From an uncultured Oscillospiraceae bacterium (lineage in GTDB: Bacteria > Bacillota > Clostridia > Oscillospirales > Oscillospiraceae), in assembly GCA_934565775.1 (NCBI GenBank), contig CAKTIN010000001.1, positions 44,728 through 108,727 of the forward strand: a DNA stretch of 64,000 nt, written 5' to 3'. Below, piece after piece: positions 8,478 through 16,473 of this stretch (within the stretch, counting starts at the first letter, position 1; every line of letters starts with the position of its first letter). A model generated the notes under the pieces. It saw only the letters and a program-made list of their open reading frames with translations, ran no database searches and was not told the origin of the DNA. The position numbers and the translations under genes were made by a program.

Positions 8478-9631
8478 TAAGTTATCTGAAATCCGGTAAC
8501 AAGCAAATGTGCTTTGGCTGCGGAGCTTGCGCGCAGATTTGTCCAAGGCGCGCAATAGAAATGCAGGAGGATGAGGAGGGCTTTCTCTATCCGAAGGTAA
8601 TACCTGCACGGTGTATAAATTGCGGGCTTTGTCGCAGAGCTTGCCCGGTAGAAGCGGAGCATATCGGCACATTTCCCAGTTTAGGACTTGTTGGGTTTGT
8701 GAAGGAGAATAGCGCGCGTAAAGAGAGTGCCTCCGGCGGCGCATTTCCGGCGATTATTAAGTCTGTACCTGAAGACGCAGTGGTGTTTGGCGCTGCCTGG
8801 AAAAATCGAAGCGAGGCAGTGCATGATTGCGAACCAGCGATAGCCGCATACGAACGATTTCATAAGTCAAAATATGTACAAAGTTTAATCGGAGATTCAT
8901 ACAAGCAGTGCAAAGCGCTGCTGGAAGCTGGAAGGCGGGTCATTTTTACGGGGACCCCCTGCCAAATTGCTGGACTTCAGTCGTATTTAGGGAAAAGGGC
9001 TCCTAATTTGTTGTGTGTAGACTTAGTTTGCCATGGTGTGCCAAGCAGCCGGGTGTTGGAAAACTACTTGCAGGAATATGAGCAGAAATGTGGAAGAAGG
9101 ATACAGAGAATCGATTTTCGCTGTAAACATAAAAGAAGTGGAGAATGGGACTCCAAATGCGCAGAGATACATTTTGAGGATGGTGGAACGCAGGTAACGG
9201 ACTATGATACCAACGCATTTCTGAGAGGATTTGCGAACGGCCTATTTTTCCGTCCATCCTGTAGTATATGCCCCTTTGCCAGAACAGAGCGTATTTCAGA
9301 TTTGACGATTGGAGACGCTTGGGGAGCCGAGAATTATGTGGGGCTAAATCCGCATGAAGGGGTTTCGATGATACTGATTAACAGTACGAAGGGAGCGGAA
9401 ATTCTTCCTGCACTGCAAAAAGAAATGCAGCTTGAGGAAGTGCCCGTTCATGTGCTGGCAGAGGGAAATGCAAGATTACGCGCACCGGACCGAGGCAATC
9501 CTCATCGAGGAACTTTCTTTGCGGAATATGCGGATATCGGGATTATAAAGGAAGTGAACCGGATTGTTCCACGGGTTTCAAGCCTTAGAAAACTTGCGCA
9601 TAAAATAAAAAAGCGGCTTAAGCGTTTGTGA
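8474..9631 (+). CDS. Fe-S protein with F420 hydrogenase/dehydrogenase beta-subunit domain
   Basis: An N-terminal ferredoxin-like domain with two 4Fe-4S motifs (CFGCGACAQICP and CINCGLCRRACP, residues about 13-57) is followed by the FrhB/FdhB-type domain with the TPCQIAGLQSYL block (about residue 160) and a further cluster-type motif CSICPFA near residue 263. This architecture is common in capsule and exopolysaccharide clusters of Clostridia and Bacteroides, where its role is not settled; a redox step on a glycan building block is possible. The start overlaps the previous stop (ATGA). AT-rich like its neighbours. Confidence 0.85.
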   Translation: MISYLKSGNKQMCFGCGACAQICPRRAIEMQEDEEGFLYPKVIPARCINCGLCRRACPVEAEHIGTFPSLGLVGFVKENSARKESASGGAFPAIIKSVPEDAVVFGAAWKNRSEAVHDCEPAIAAYERFHKSKYVQSLIGDSYKQCKALLEAGRRVIFTGTPCQIAGLQSYLGKRAPNLLCVDLVCHGVPSSRVLENYLQEYEQKCGRRIQRIDFRCKHKRSGEWDSKCAEIHFEDGGTQVTDYDTNAFLRGFANGLFFRPSCSICPFARTERISDLTIGDAWGAENYVGLNPHEGVSMILINSTKGAEILPALQKEMQLEEVPVHVLAEGNARLRAPDRGNPHRGTFFAEYADIGIIKEVNRIVPRVSSLRKLAHKIKKRLKRL

Positions 9632-9662
9632 AATAAAAAAAATGAGAGAGGGCCAAGTTGAG

Positions 9663-10664
9663 ATGAGCATATTGGAGCAGCCAAAGGTGTCGGTGATTGT
9701 CCCGGTATACTGCGCAGAAAAAGAAATCGGCCGCTGCGTTTCATCTCTTTTAGAACAGACAGAGCCGCGTTTGGAGATTCTCCTGATCGAGGACGGCTCA
9801 ACGGACGGAAGTCCGCAGAAGTGTGACGAATGGGCGGAAAAAGACTCCCGCGTTCGAGTGATTCATAAAAAGAATATGGGCGTATCTGCGGCAAGAAATG
9901 ATGGACTGCGCTTAGCGCGGGGGGAGTTCCTTTCATTCGTGGATGCGGATGATTATGTTGAGGCAAATATGCTGAAGCTTATGCTGGAAGAGGCAGAGGC
10001 AAGCGATGCTGAAATTGTAATATGCGGTTATTCAATTGACACCGGACATGAAAGCCGGAATGCAAAACTTTGCTGCGAGCCGGGGCGGTATAGCGGAGCG
10101 GAGTGCAAAGCACTCTTCGCTCACTTTTTCACAAGCAGCACCAATGGCCTGGCATCAATGTGCAATAAATTATACCGCAAGCGTACTTTAGAAGAAAACG
10201 GTGCGCAGCTGGATGAAACGCTGCAACGGGGAGAGGATTTCTGGTTTAATTTTGAACAGCTAAAGCAAGCGAATAGGGTTTCTGTTTTGGGCGTCGCCCT
10301 GTATCATTATGTGCAGAATTCAAACAGTACCATGCATATGCTGAGAGAGAGGCAGTTTGAAGAGTGGACAGAAAATCGAAAAAAGTTGCTGGCGGCTGCT
10401 GAAGAGATGAACTTGGCACTTGATCTCTCCCAATTTTATTATTCTTATCTTTATAATACGATAATCTATATGCGGCAGATAGATGCCAGGGGAGAGCGAA
10501 AAAAGATGGATAACATTATGCGGGATCCGTTTTTCTCCTCAGCGCTAAACTATGGAAAGGGACTTCCGCTGCATATACGGGCAGTTTTATTTTGTATAAA
10601 GCATAAATGGTACATTGCGGCAAAGACGGTCATTCGGACATGGCGAATTGGCAAGGGAGACTGA
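9663..10664 (+). CDS. Glycosyltransferase family 2
   Basis: GT2 enzyme: KVSVIVPVYCAEKEIGRCVSS, IEDGSTDGS and FVDADDYVEANM, plus the ENGAQLDETLQRGEDFWFN block seen in capsule GT2 proteins. ATG 9663 is preceded by GAGAGAGGG; the upstream ATG at 9642 is in frame but has no ribosome binding site. It is part of the AT-rich block and is the last transferase before the flippases. Confidence 0.87.
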   Translation: MSILEQPKVSVIVPVYCAEKEIGRCVSSLLEQTEPRLEILLIEDGSTDGSPQKCDEWAEKDSRVRVIHKKNMGVSAARNDGLRLARGEFLSFVDADDYVEANMLKLMLEEAEASDAEIVICGYSIDTGHESRNAKLCCEPGRYSGAECKALFAHFFTSSTNGLASMCNKLYRKRTLEENGAQLDETLQRGEDFWFNFEQLKQANRVSVLGVALYHYVQNSNSTMHMLRERQFEEWTENRKKLLAAAEEMNLALDLSQFYYSYLYNTIIYMRQIDARGERKKMDNIMRDPFFSSALNYGKGLPLHIRAVLFCIKHKWYIAAKTVIRTWRIGKGD

Positions 10665-10665
10665 A

Positions 10666-12180
10666 ATGAATCGCAAAAGGACAACCTATAATTTGATTTT
10701 TGGTATACTTTCTCAGGTGGTTTCGATTCTGCTGGGAGCAATTCTGCCGCGTTTGTTTCTAACAAATTATGGCTCTGAGGTAAACGGATTACTTAGCTCT
10801 GTCACACAGATTTACGCATATATTGCGCTGCTTGAAGCGGGAATTGGAACTGCGGCACTACAGGCCTTATACCGGACGATTGGGCAAAGTGACCGCAAGG
10901 GAACCAATGGGGTATTGTCTGCAACAAATCGCTATTATAAGCGAACCGGCTGCATTTATTGCGGCTGTATTCTTCTGTTTGCGGTCATTTACCCGCTTTT
11001 AATTCAATCAGAAATTCCGAAAGAGACAATTGCGCTTGTTGTTGTATTCAATGGACTTGGAAATGCAGTAAACTTTCTGTTCCATGGGAAATACAAGCTT
11101 CTTTTACAGGCTGAAGGAAAAAATTATATCGTTACAAATCTGAATACAATTATTCATGTTTTAACAAATGTCGCAAAAATCTGTGCCATTTCTATGGGCT
11201 ATGATGTTGTAGCGGTACAAGTGATAACCTTTGTTGTCAGCCTTGCGCAGATGGTTTATATTTGCCTGTATATTCGGAAAAACTATGGGTGGCTAGATTT
11301 GTCCGTGCAGCCAGACTATAAGGCGATTGCGCAAAGTAAAAACGTATTGGTGCATCAAATCAGCGGCCTGGTATTCAACAACACAGACACTGTTATTTTG
11401 ACGTTTGCCTGCGGGCTTAAGGTAGTCAGCGTATACTCTATGTATACGCTTCTCTTCAGCATGATAAGTACATTCTTGAACACGGTGACAGACAGCGTTA
11501 CCTTTGTGTTAGGACAGACCTATCACAAGGATCGGGAACGTTATGTCCGCTATTTGGACTTGTATGAATTGTGCTATATGGCGCTGGTTTTTGCACTCTA
11601 TGCTGTTGCTTATTGTTTTATTCTTCCGTTTTTGGGAATATACACGCGAGGAGTAACGGATGTAAACTATATTGATCCGTGGCTACCGCCTCTGTTCATT
11701 TCAACTTATTTGTTGTCCTGCGGCCGCAAATCTGCTAATTTAACAATCAATTTCGCAGAGCATTTCAAGCTAACACAAGGAAGGTCCATGGGGGAAGCGG
11801 TGATAAACGTTTCGGTTTCTCTGGCTTGCGTATTCCGCTTTGGAATTTATGGAGTATTGGCCGGAACAATTGCGGCGCTTTTTTATCGGACAAACGATAT
11901 GATCCTGTATGCAAATCGGAAAATTTTAGGCCGCAGCCCGTGGAAAACGTACCGGCGATGGATTGTAAACCTCGGATTGTTTGTAGGAGTGACCACAGGG
12001 GGAAAATGGATTTTAAGTCACATCATACTGGATGGCTATTTCAAGTTACTTCTCTGGGCGGCCGTATTTTGTGTTGCGTTTCTATTGCTGTTTGCCGGAG
12101 CAATAGCATTGACAGAAAGAGACACTTTCCAATATGTAAAAGGTTTAGTACGCTCCTATATAAAGAGAAAAAGGACATAA
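10666..12180 (+). CDS. Polysaccharide flippase (Wzx-like, MATE/MOP superfamily), first copy
   Basis: 504-residue polytopic membrane protein with about 12-14 hydrophobic segments, beginning NLIFGILSQVVSILLGAILP, a typical lipopolysaccharide-flippase N-terminus. It would move the lipid-linked repeat unit across the membrane. ATG 10666 follows AAGGGAG closely and starts 1 nt after the previous stop. It is AT-rich and paralogous to the following gene: shared blocks include LLEAG(I/V)G, SKN(V/A)LVHQ, and VSVSL(A/I)CVFRFGIYGVL. Confidence 0.88.
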   Translation: MNRKRTTYNLIFGILSQVVSILLGAILPRLFLTNYGSEVNGLLSSVTQIYAYIALLEAGIGTAALQALYRTIGQSDRKGTNGVLSATNRYYKRTGCIYCGCILLFAVIYPLLIQSEIPKETIALVVVFNGLGNAVNFLFHGKYKLLLQAEGKNYIVTNLNTIIHVLTNVAKICAISMGYDVVAVQVITFVVSLAQMVYICLYIRKNYGWLDLSVQPDYKAIAQSKNVLVHQISGLVFNNTDTVILTFACGLKVVSVYSMYTLLFSMISTFLNTVTDSVTFVLGQTYHKDRERYVRYLDLYELCYMALVFALYAVAYCFILPFLGIYTRGVTDVNYIDPWLPPLFISTYLLSCGRKSANLTINFAEHFKLTQGRSMGEAVINVSVSLACVFRFGIYGVLAGTIAALFYRTNDMILYANRKILGRSPWKTYRRWIVNLGLFVGVTTGGKWILSHIILDGYFKLLLWAAVFCVAFLLLFAGAIALTERDTFQYVKGLVRSYIKRKRT

Positions 12181-12246
12181 AAGTTTGGCTTATATGAGGT
12201 GTGGAGGAGTTCACTGCCGGAGCCCATTTCTTTGAAAGCGAGTATC

Positions 12247-13770
12247 ATGAATAACAGCAAAAAAGGCATTAAAAATATTCTATCGAACATTTTGAGTCAA
12301 TTGGTCTCCATTCTCCTGGGCATTGTGGTGCCCAGGCTGATGCTGGTGAACTTGGGCTCCGAGGCCAACGGCCTCATGACGACGGTAAACAACCTGCTGA
12401 CCTATGTGGCCCTGCTGGAGGCGGGGGTGGGGGCGGCTGCGACCCAGGCCCTTTACGCGCCCCTGGCCCGGGACGACCGGGGGAAAACCAGCGAGATCGT
12501 TGCGGCGGTGGGGCACTTTTACCGGCGCACTGGCCGGTGGTACTTTGTAATCGTACTGCTGCTGACCTTTGTTTTCCCCCTGACGCTCCAGTCCACTCTG
12601 CCGACCTGGCAGATCATGGCGGTGATGTTCCTCAGCGGAATGCCCGGGGTCATCAAATACTATTATCAGGGGAAGTATATTATCCTCTTACAGGCGGAGG
12701 GCCATGGCTATATTCTGACCAACCTGACCCTGATCATGAATATTGCCACCAACTTTTCAAAGATTGCACTTTTGGTGCTGGGATGCGATCTGGTCGTGCT
12801 TCAGCTGGTGTATCTGATGTTCAACGCGGCCCAAGTGGTTTTTCTTCTGCTTTATGTGCGGAAGCAGTATCCCTGGCTGCGCCGGGATGCCGCGCCGGAC
12901 TACGGGGCCATCTCCCAGAGCAAAAATGCTCTGGTGCACCAGGTTACGGGGCTGATCTTCTCCAACACGGATACCATTCTGCTGACCTATCTGTGCGGCC
13001 TCAAGACCGTGAGCGTCTATGCCATGTATGCGATGCTGTTCAACATTATCTCCACGGCGATTACCAACTTTTCCGGGGCGAATTTTATCCTGGGCCAGGC
13101 CTTCAACACCGACCGCCAGCGGTCGCTGAAGCTGATCGATTTGTATGAGCTGTTCAACATGGTGCTGACCTTCAGCCTGTACTGCATCGCCGGGCTGTTT
13201 ATCGAGCCCTTCCTGCGGCTGTACACCGCCGGGGTCACGGACATCAATTACCTGGACGATTCTCTTCCCTATCTGATGATCGCCACCTATCTGCTGTCCA
13301 ACGGCCGGGCGTCCTCCTCCCAGATCATCGAGTACGCCGGGCACTTCAAGCAGACCCAGTGGCGGGCCATTCTGGAGGCGGCGATTAACGTGTCGGTGTC
13401 GCTGATCTGCGTGTTCCGCTTCGGAATTTACGGCGTGCTCTTCGGGACCATTGCGGCGCTGCTTTACCGGACCAACGACATCATCCTCTATGCCAACCGG
13501 ATCATTCTGGGGCGCAGCGCCTGGAAAACCTACCGCCGGTGGCTGCTGAATCTGGCCCTGTTCATCGGGGTGACGGCGGGCGGCAGGCTGCTGCTGCGCC
13601 AGGTGGATCTGAGCAGCTACTTCCGGCTGATCGCCTGGGCGGCGCTGAGCTGCGTGATAATTCTGCCCCTGTTCTTCGGGGTGCTGGCGCTGACGGAGCG
13701 GGAGTCCTGCCGCTATGCCAAGGACCTGATCCTTCCCCGGCTCCGCCGCCTGCGCCGGCACGGGGACTAA
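12247..13770 (+). CDS. Polysaccharide flippase (Wzx-like), second copy
   Basis: 507-residue membrane protein paralogous over its full length to the preceding flippase (NILSQLVSILLGIVVPRLM, LVNLGSEANGL, FSNTDTILLTYLCGLKTVSVYAMYA). It is markedly GC-rich while its neighbour is AT-rich, so it is not a recent tandem duplicate. I chose ATG 12247 because homology to the first copy begins there, although the ribosome binding site is weak; the frame is open from GTG 12199. This is the last gene of the cluster and is followed by a terminator. Confidence 0.88.
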   Translation: MNNSKKGIKNILSNILSQLVSILLGIVVPRLMLVNLGSEANGLMTTVNNLLTYVALLEAGVGAAATQALYAPLARDDRGKTSEIVAAVGHFYRRTGRWYFVIVLLLTFVFPLTLQSTLPTWQIMAVMFLSGMPGVIKYYYQGKYIILLQAEGHGYILTNLTLIMNIATNFSKIALLVLGCDLVVLQLVYLMFNAAQVVFLLLYVRKQYPWLRRDAAPDYGAISQSKNALVHQVTGLIFSNTDTILLTYLCGLKTVSVYAMYAMLFNIISTAITNFSGANFILGQAFNTDRQRSLKLIDLYELFNMVLTFSLYCIAGLFIEPFLRLYTAGVTDINYLDDSLPYLMIATYLLSNGRASSSQIIEYAGHFKQTQWRAILEAAINVSVSLICVFRFGIYGVLFGTIAALLYRTNDIILYANRIILGRSAWKTYRRWLLNLALFIGVTAGGRLLLRQVDLSSYFRLIAWAALSCVIILPLFFGVLALTERESCRYAKDLILPRLRRLRRHGD

Positions 13771-13799
13771 AGGCGGCCCCTGCCGGAACGATTTGACAA

Positions 13800-13853
13800 A
13801 ACAACGCCCTCCCCGCCGGACCTGGCTTGCAGGCCCATGGGGAGGGCGTTGTT
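13800..13853. terminator. Bidirectional intrinsic terminator after the polysaccharide cluster
   Basis: A perfect 15-bp inverted repeat: left arm AACAACGCCCTCCCC at 13800-13814, right arm GGGGAGGGCGTTGTT at 13839-13853, 24-nt loop. It lies between the + strand flippase and minus-strand genes that end nearby. The T-rich edge is better on the minus strand (GTTGTTTTG). Confidence 0.75.
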
Positions 13854-13867
13854 CCGTGTAGGGGCGG

Positions 13868-13987
13868 TCATTGCGCGCCGCCGAATTCGAGCTTCACGCT
13901 CCGTATCTTCATCCGCCGTGCGTCCGAGACGGCAAAATAGGCTCCAACCTCCCGCATTTCGGCGCTCTTCAGCCAGGTCCGGAGCAT
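13868..13987 (-). CDS. Possible very small gene or gene fragment
   Basis: Downstream of the alpha/beta hydrolase on the same strand, a short frame ends at 13868 with a protein-like C-terminus (SAEMREVGAYFAVSDARRMK and KLEFGGAQ at the end). From ATG 13987 it is 39 residues; the same frame is open back to about 14029 and overlaps the hydrolase stop. It could be a translationally coupled tiny protein or the tail of a lost gene. No family recognised. Confidence 0.25.
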   Translation of the reverse strand: MLRTWLKSAEMREVGAYFAVSDARRMKIRSVKLEFGGAQ

Positions 13988-14025
13988 CAAGGCCTCCCGG
14001 ACGGCATTTTTCTTGATTGTGTATT

Positions 14026-14811
14026 TCAGAACGGCGTTTCCTTTCTGAGGAAGGGGAGCTCCGGCAGACGGCTCTGCTGCGCAAGGTATAGGAGCAATCC
14101 AGCAAAGCCCCGAGGGTCCTGAATTTGATACTGCATATGGTTATGGCCGGTAAAGACCGGGAAATTGCCCTGGGGATAGGCCCGGCGCACCGCGTCCCGG
14201 TACTTGAAATGCTCCTCAGCGCTGCCAAACTCGAAATAGACGCGCCGCTGCAGGTCCTCCGGCAGGGGCAGAAAGGGCCTGTTCTCCAGACTGTCCGCCA
14301 GCTGGCGGCGCAGGTTCCCGTAGGTCAGCGCCTTGCCCGCCGCGATGAAATAGGGGCGGATGGCGTCGCTGTCGCACCAGAGCAGGCGCTTGAGGGTCCG
14401 GCCCCGGGACCAGTACAGGCTTTTGATGGCGAGATACAGAAACGGGACCATAAGGCGCCGGGTCCCCCGGCTGATCTGGGCGAACTGCCCGCCGTCAAAG
14501 AAAACGTGCCCCACCGGCACCTTTGTTTCGGCCAGGAAGGTCAGGGCCAGGTCTGTTCCCAGGGAGGAGGCCACCAGGAGCGCAAGCTCCGTGACCTCCT
14601 GAGCCCGGAGAAATTCCTCCACCTGCCCCACCTCATCGGCCTTGCTGCGGTACCGCTGCCCGGGGCAGTATACCGTGGAGGTGGGCAGAATGCAGAAATA
14701 GCGGGTCTGTAGGGCCCGGGCCACCGGCTCGCTGCTTGCGCCGGTGACGCCCATGGCGTGGAAAAACAGGACGGCAGGATTGCGCTTGTCTCCCAGAGTT
14801 TCAAACTGCAT
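14026..14811 (-). CDS. Alpha/beta hydrolase
   Basis: 261-residue cytoplasmic alpha/beta hydrolase fold protein. The N-terminal AVLFFHAMGVTGASSEPVA has the oxyanion-hole HAMGV block. The nucleophile elbow is ALLVASSLGTDLAL (about residue 98), where S-S-L-G takes the place of G-x-S-x-G. The likely catalytic histidine is in FTGHNHMQYQ near the C-terminus. Substrate unknown; the family includes esterases and lipases. Its start (14811) is preceded on the minus strand by GAGGA. It stands alone between a terminator and a decayed gene. Confidence 0.8.
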   Translation of the reverse strand: MQFETLGDKRNPAVLFFHAMGVTGASSEPVARALQTRYFCILPTSTVYCPGQRYRSKADEVGQVEEFLRAQEVTELALLVASSLGTDLALTFLAETKVPVGHVFFDGGQFAQISRGTRRLMVPFLYLAIKSLYWSRGRTLKRLLWCDSDAIRPYFIAAGKALTYGNLRRQLADSLENRPFLPLPEDLQRRVYFEFGSAEEHFKYRDAVRRAYPQGNFPVFTGHNHMQYQIQDPRGFAGLLLYLAQQSRLPELPFLRKETPF

Positions 14812-14823
14812 ATGGATTCCTCC

Positions 14824-15042
14824 TTAAATGGATCGATTTCGCCGGTAACCGGCTTCGTTCCGGTACTCGGGATGGGACTTCAGATACGGGTCCCGGTCCC
14901 CACAGATCGGATAGCCGCATTTGCAGCCGTTGGCGCGGGGAGTCTCCCGGACCAGCCTTGCGTGGAGCAGGGCCATGCCCGCATAGTCCGGATTACACAG
15001 GGCGGGCATGACCACCAGCAGGCCGTGCCAGGCCCCGGCGCT
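14824..15042 (-). pseudogene. Remnant of an L-2-amino-thiazoline-4-carboxylic acid hydrolase-like gene
   Basis: The frame reads LLVVMPALCNPDYAGMALLH, then ARLVRETPRANGCKCGYPIC and GDRDPYLKSHPEY, which resembles the conserved C-terminus (a Cys/Asp-Tyr/Arg pattern) of the ATC hydrolase family. Those proteins are about 200 residues; here the frame is closed by a TAG at 15043-15045 and only about 70 residues remain. Upstream on the minus strand, around 15107-15115, a GAAAGGAG ribosome-binding-like site survives, so most of the gene body seems to have been deleted. Family recognition is from memory of the motif and is moderate. Confidence 0.4.
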
Positions 15043-15158
15043 CTATGGCTCTGGCGGAAGCTGCTTGCAGCGTGGGCCCCGGCACGCCGGAGGGCGGGAT
15101 GGATGCGCGTGCTCCTTTCAGCCTGCTGGTTAGAATGTGCTAACTGACGGGCTTTGGA

Positions 15159-15187
15159 AAGGCCGCCCAAGGCGGCCTTCTTTTTTT
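15159..15187. terminator. Intrinsic terminator hairpin
   Basis: AAGGCCGCC-CAA-GGCGGCCTT followed by CTTTTTTTT on the + strand. On the minus strand it follows directly the stop of the gene ending at 15186, which it probably serves, though its U-tract is weaker in that direction. Confidence 0.65.
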
Positions 15188-15599
15188 AAGGCCTGATTCG
15201 CGGCTTGGGCAGACTGGGGCCGTTTTCGGATACCGCTACGGTAAGCGTTCCCTGGGTGGCGATCTCCACCTTGCGAAGCGACCGCCAGGTAAACGCCACC
15301 GCCCCAAGGAGGACCACCGCGCACACAGCGGCGACCAGCCGGACGCTGCGGCGTCTGCGGGCGATCAGGGTGAGCAGCTCCGCCGTCCCGGCGCTCTCCA
15401 CAAAAGCCGCCGCCAGGTCCTCCGGCTCCCCAAGGGCTGCCTCCAGCTCCCCCATTCCGGCATCGGGATGCTCCGCCAAAAAGGCCTCGGCGCTGCCCCG
15501 GAGGTGCCGGGCAAAGTATTTCTTTTCCTTCCAACAGCCGGGCAGGGCGCTGCAAGCCCGGCGGCAATAGGCGCGTAAGGTCCGACGATTCTGTGTCAT
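15186..15599 (-). CDS. Small membrane protein with N-terminal helical (HAAS/DUF1700-like) domain, copy 2
   Basis: 137 residues. The first 70 form a charged helical domain ending GEPEDLAAAFVESAGTAELL, then RRRRSVRLVAAVCAVVLLGAV is a single membrane helix (about 82-102) and a short external tail follows. The pattern LxxHPxAGxxELxxxxGxPEDLAA(A/S) is shared with the upstream gene (15596-16018) and with DUF1700/HAAS-type proteins that sit next to PadR regulators. It overlaps the upstream gene as ATGA, so the three genes form one operon. Function unknown; likely a target or partner of the PadR regulator. Confidence 0.75.
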   Translation of the reverse strand: MTQNRRTLRAYCRRACSALPGCWKEKKYFARHLRGSAEAFLAEHPDAGMGELEAALGEPEDLAAAFVESAGTAELLTLIARRRRSVRLVAAVCAVVLLGAVAFTWRSLRKVEIATQGTLTVAVSENGPSLPKPRIRP

Positions 15600-16018
15600 T
15601 TGTTCCCTCCTGCCGGGATAGAGACCGGCGCGTCACTGCTGACGGAGACGGTTGCGGCATCCTTGAAGAGCTGCCGGTACCGGGCGAAGGCGTTCCGGAC
15701 CCCCAGCGTATACCCGGCGAAAAGGAGGACGAGGGCCAGCCCCGCCGCCAGGAGCGTAGCGCACACCCGCCTGCGGGTCCGCAGGGCCGTCAGGACCTTC
15801 TTGGTTCCGGCGTTTTCCACATAGGAGGCCGCCAAGTCCTCCGGCTTTCCAAAGCGGGCGGTCAGCTCCGCCTCCCCCGCCTCAGGGTGCTCCCGGAGGA
15901 AGGCAGTCAGCTCCTGCCGGAGCTGGGCCAGCAGCGCTCTCTTTTGCCGCCCGCCCCAGGGAAGCAGACGGCTTACCCTGCGGCAGTAGGTCCGGAGGGA
16001 ATTATTCTGCGTGTTCAT
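15596..16018 (-). CDS. Small membrane protein with N-terminal helical (HAAS/DUF1700-like) domain, copy 1
   Basis: 140 residues with the same plan as the downstream paralogue: SLRTYCRRVSRLLPWGGRQK, then FLREHPEAGEAELTARFGKP and EDLAASYVENAG, one membrane helix (CATLLAAGLALVLLFAGYTL) and a short extracellular end. ATG 16018 has GCGAGGTG upstream; GTG 16027 is an alternative. It overlaps the 3' end of the PadR gene. This PadR plus HAAS-domain arrangement is common in Firmicutes, where the pair reacts to envelope stress or small molecules; the ligand here is unknown. Confidence 0.75.
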   Translation of the reverse strand: MNTQNNSLRTYCRRVSRLLPWGGRQKRALLAQLRQELTAFLREHPEAGEAELTARFGKPEDLAASYVENAGTKKVLTALRTRRRVCATLLAAGLALVLLFAGYTLGVRNAFARYRQLFKDAATVSVSSDAPVSIPAGGNK

Positions 16019-16358
16019 CGGCGTCACCTCGCAGAATCCGAAATACGCCGTCGGTCACGGCGGTGTATTCCTCCGCCAGGGCCTTTAGAAAGGCCTCCCC
16101 CGACGGCTCAATGTGATAGTACACCCGGGTCATCCGCTTTCCGACCTTGACCCGGTAGTCCGAGATATAGCCCGCCTCCTGGAGGCGGTACAGCACGGGG
16201 TACAGCGACCCCTCCTGCATGGCCAGGGTGCCGCCGCTCTGCCGGGCCATCTCCTGCACCAGCTGATAGCCATACATATCGCCCCGGCTCAGCAGGGCCA
16301 GCAGGCTCAGCGGCGCAACGCCCCGGCGAAAATTCGTCAGTTCCGATTTGTTTGGCAT
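16002..16358 (-). CDS. PadR family transcriptional regulator
   Basis: 118-residue winged-helix regulator. LLALLSRGDMYGYQLVQEMA, LAMQEGSLYPVLYRLQEAGY and KRMTRVYYHIEPSGEAFL are the PadR hallmarks. I chose ATG 16358 because GGGGGAG lies 5-7 nt upstream on the minus strand; the frame is open to 16382. It heads an operon with the two small membrane proteins. It probably represses its own promoter (see 16385-16434). Confidence 0.9.
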   Translation of the reverse strand: MPNKSELTNFRRGVAPLSLLALLSRGDMYGYQLVQEMARQSGGTLAMQEGSLYPVLYRLQEAGYISDYRVKVGKRMTRVYYHIEPSGEAFLKALAEEYTAVTDGVFRILRGDADEHAE

Positions 16359-16384
16359 AATGCTCCCCCTTCCATTCCGCATTT

Positions 16385-16434
16385 ATTTTACAGGACACAA
16401 GGAATGAAAATCAATACCTAGGAATCAAAAGTAT
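16385..16434 (-). promoter_or_regulatory. Promoter and possible operator of the PadR operon
   Basis: On the minus strand TTGATT (16409-16414) and TAAAAT (16385-16390) are separated by 18 nt. Just upstream lies an inverted repeat ATAC-N13-GTAT (16414-16434) that overlaps the -35 and could be a PadR operator. The promoter reading is good; the operator is a guess. Confidence 0.5.
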
Positions 16435-16473
16435 AGCTCCTGCGGCCCCGTTTGCCCCCTGCCGGTCCGCAGC

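Noticed and set aside
8474-9631. Methanogen-type F420 metabolism
   Set aside because: The domain is only related by family name; no other F420 genes are present and this architecture is common in capsule clusters of bacteria without F420.
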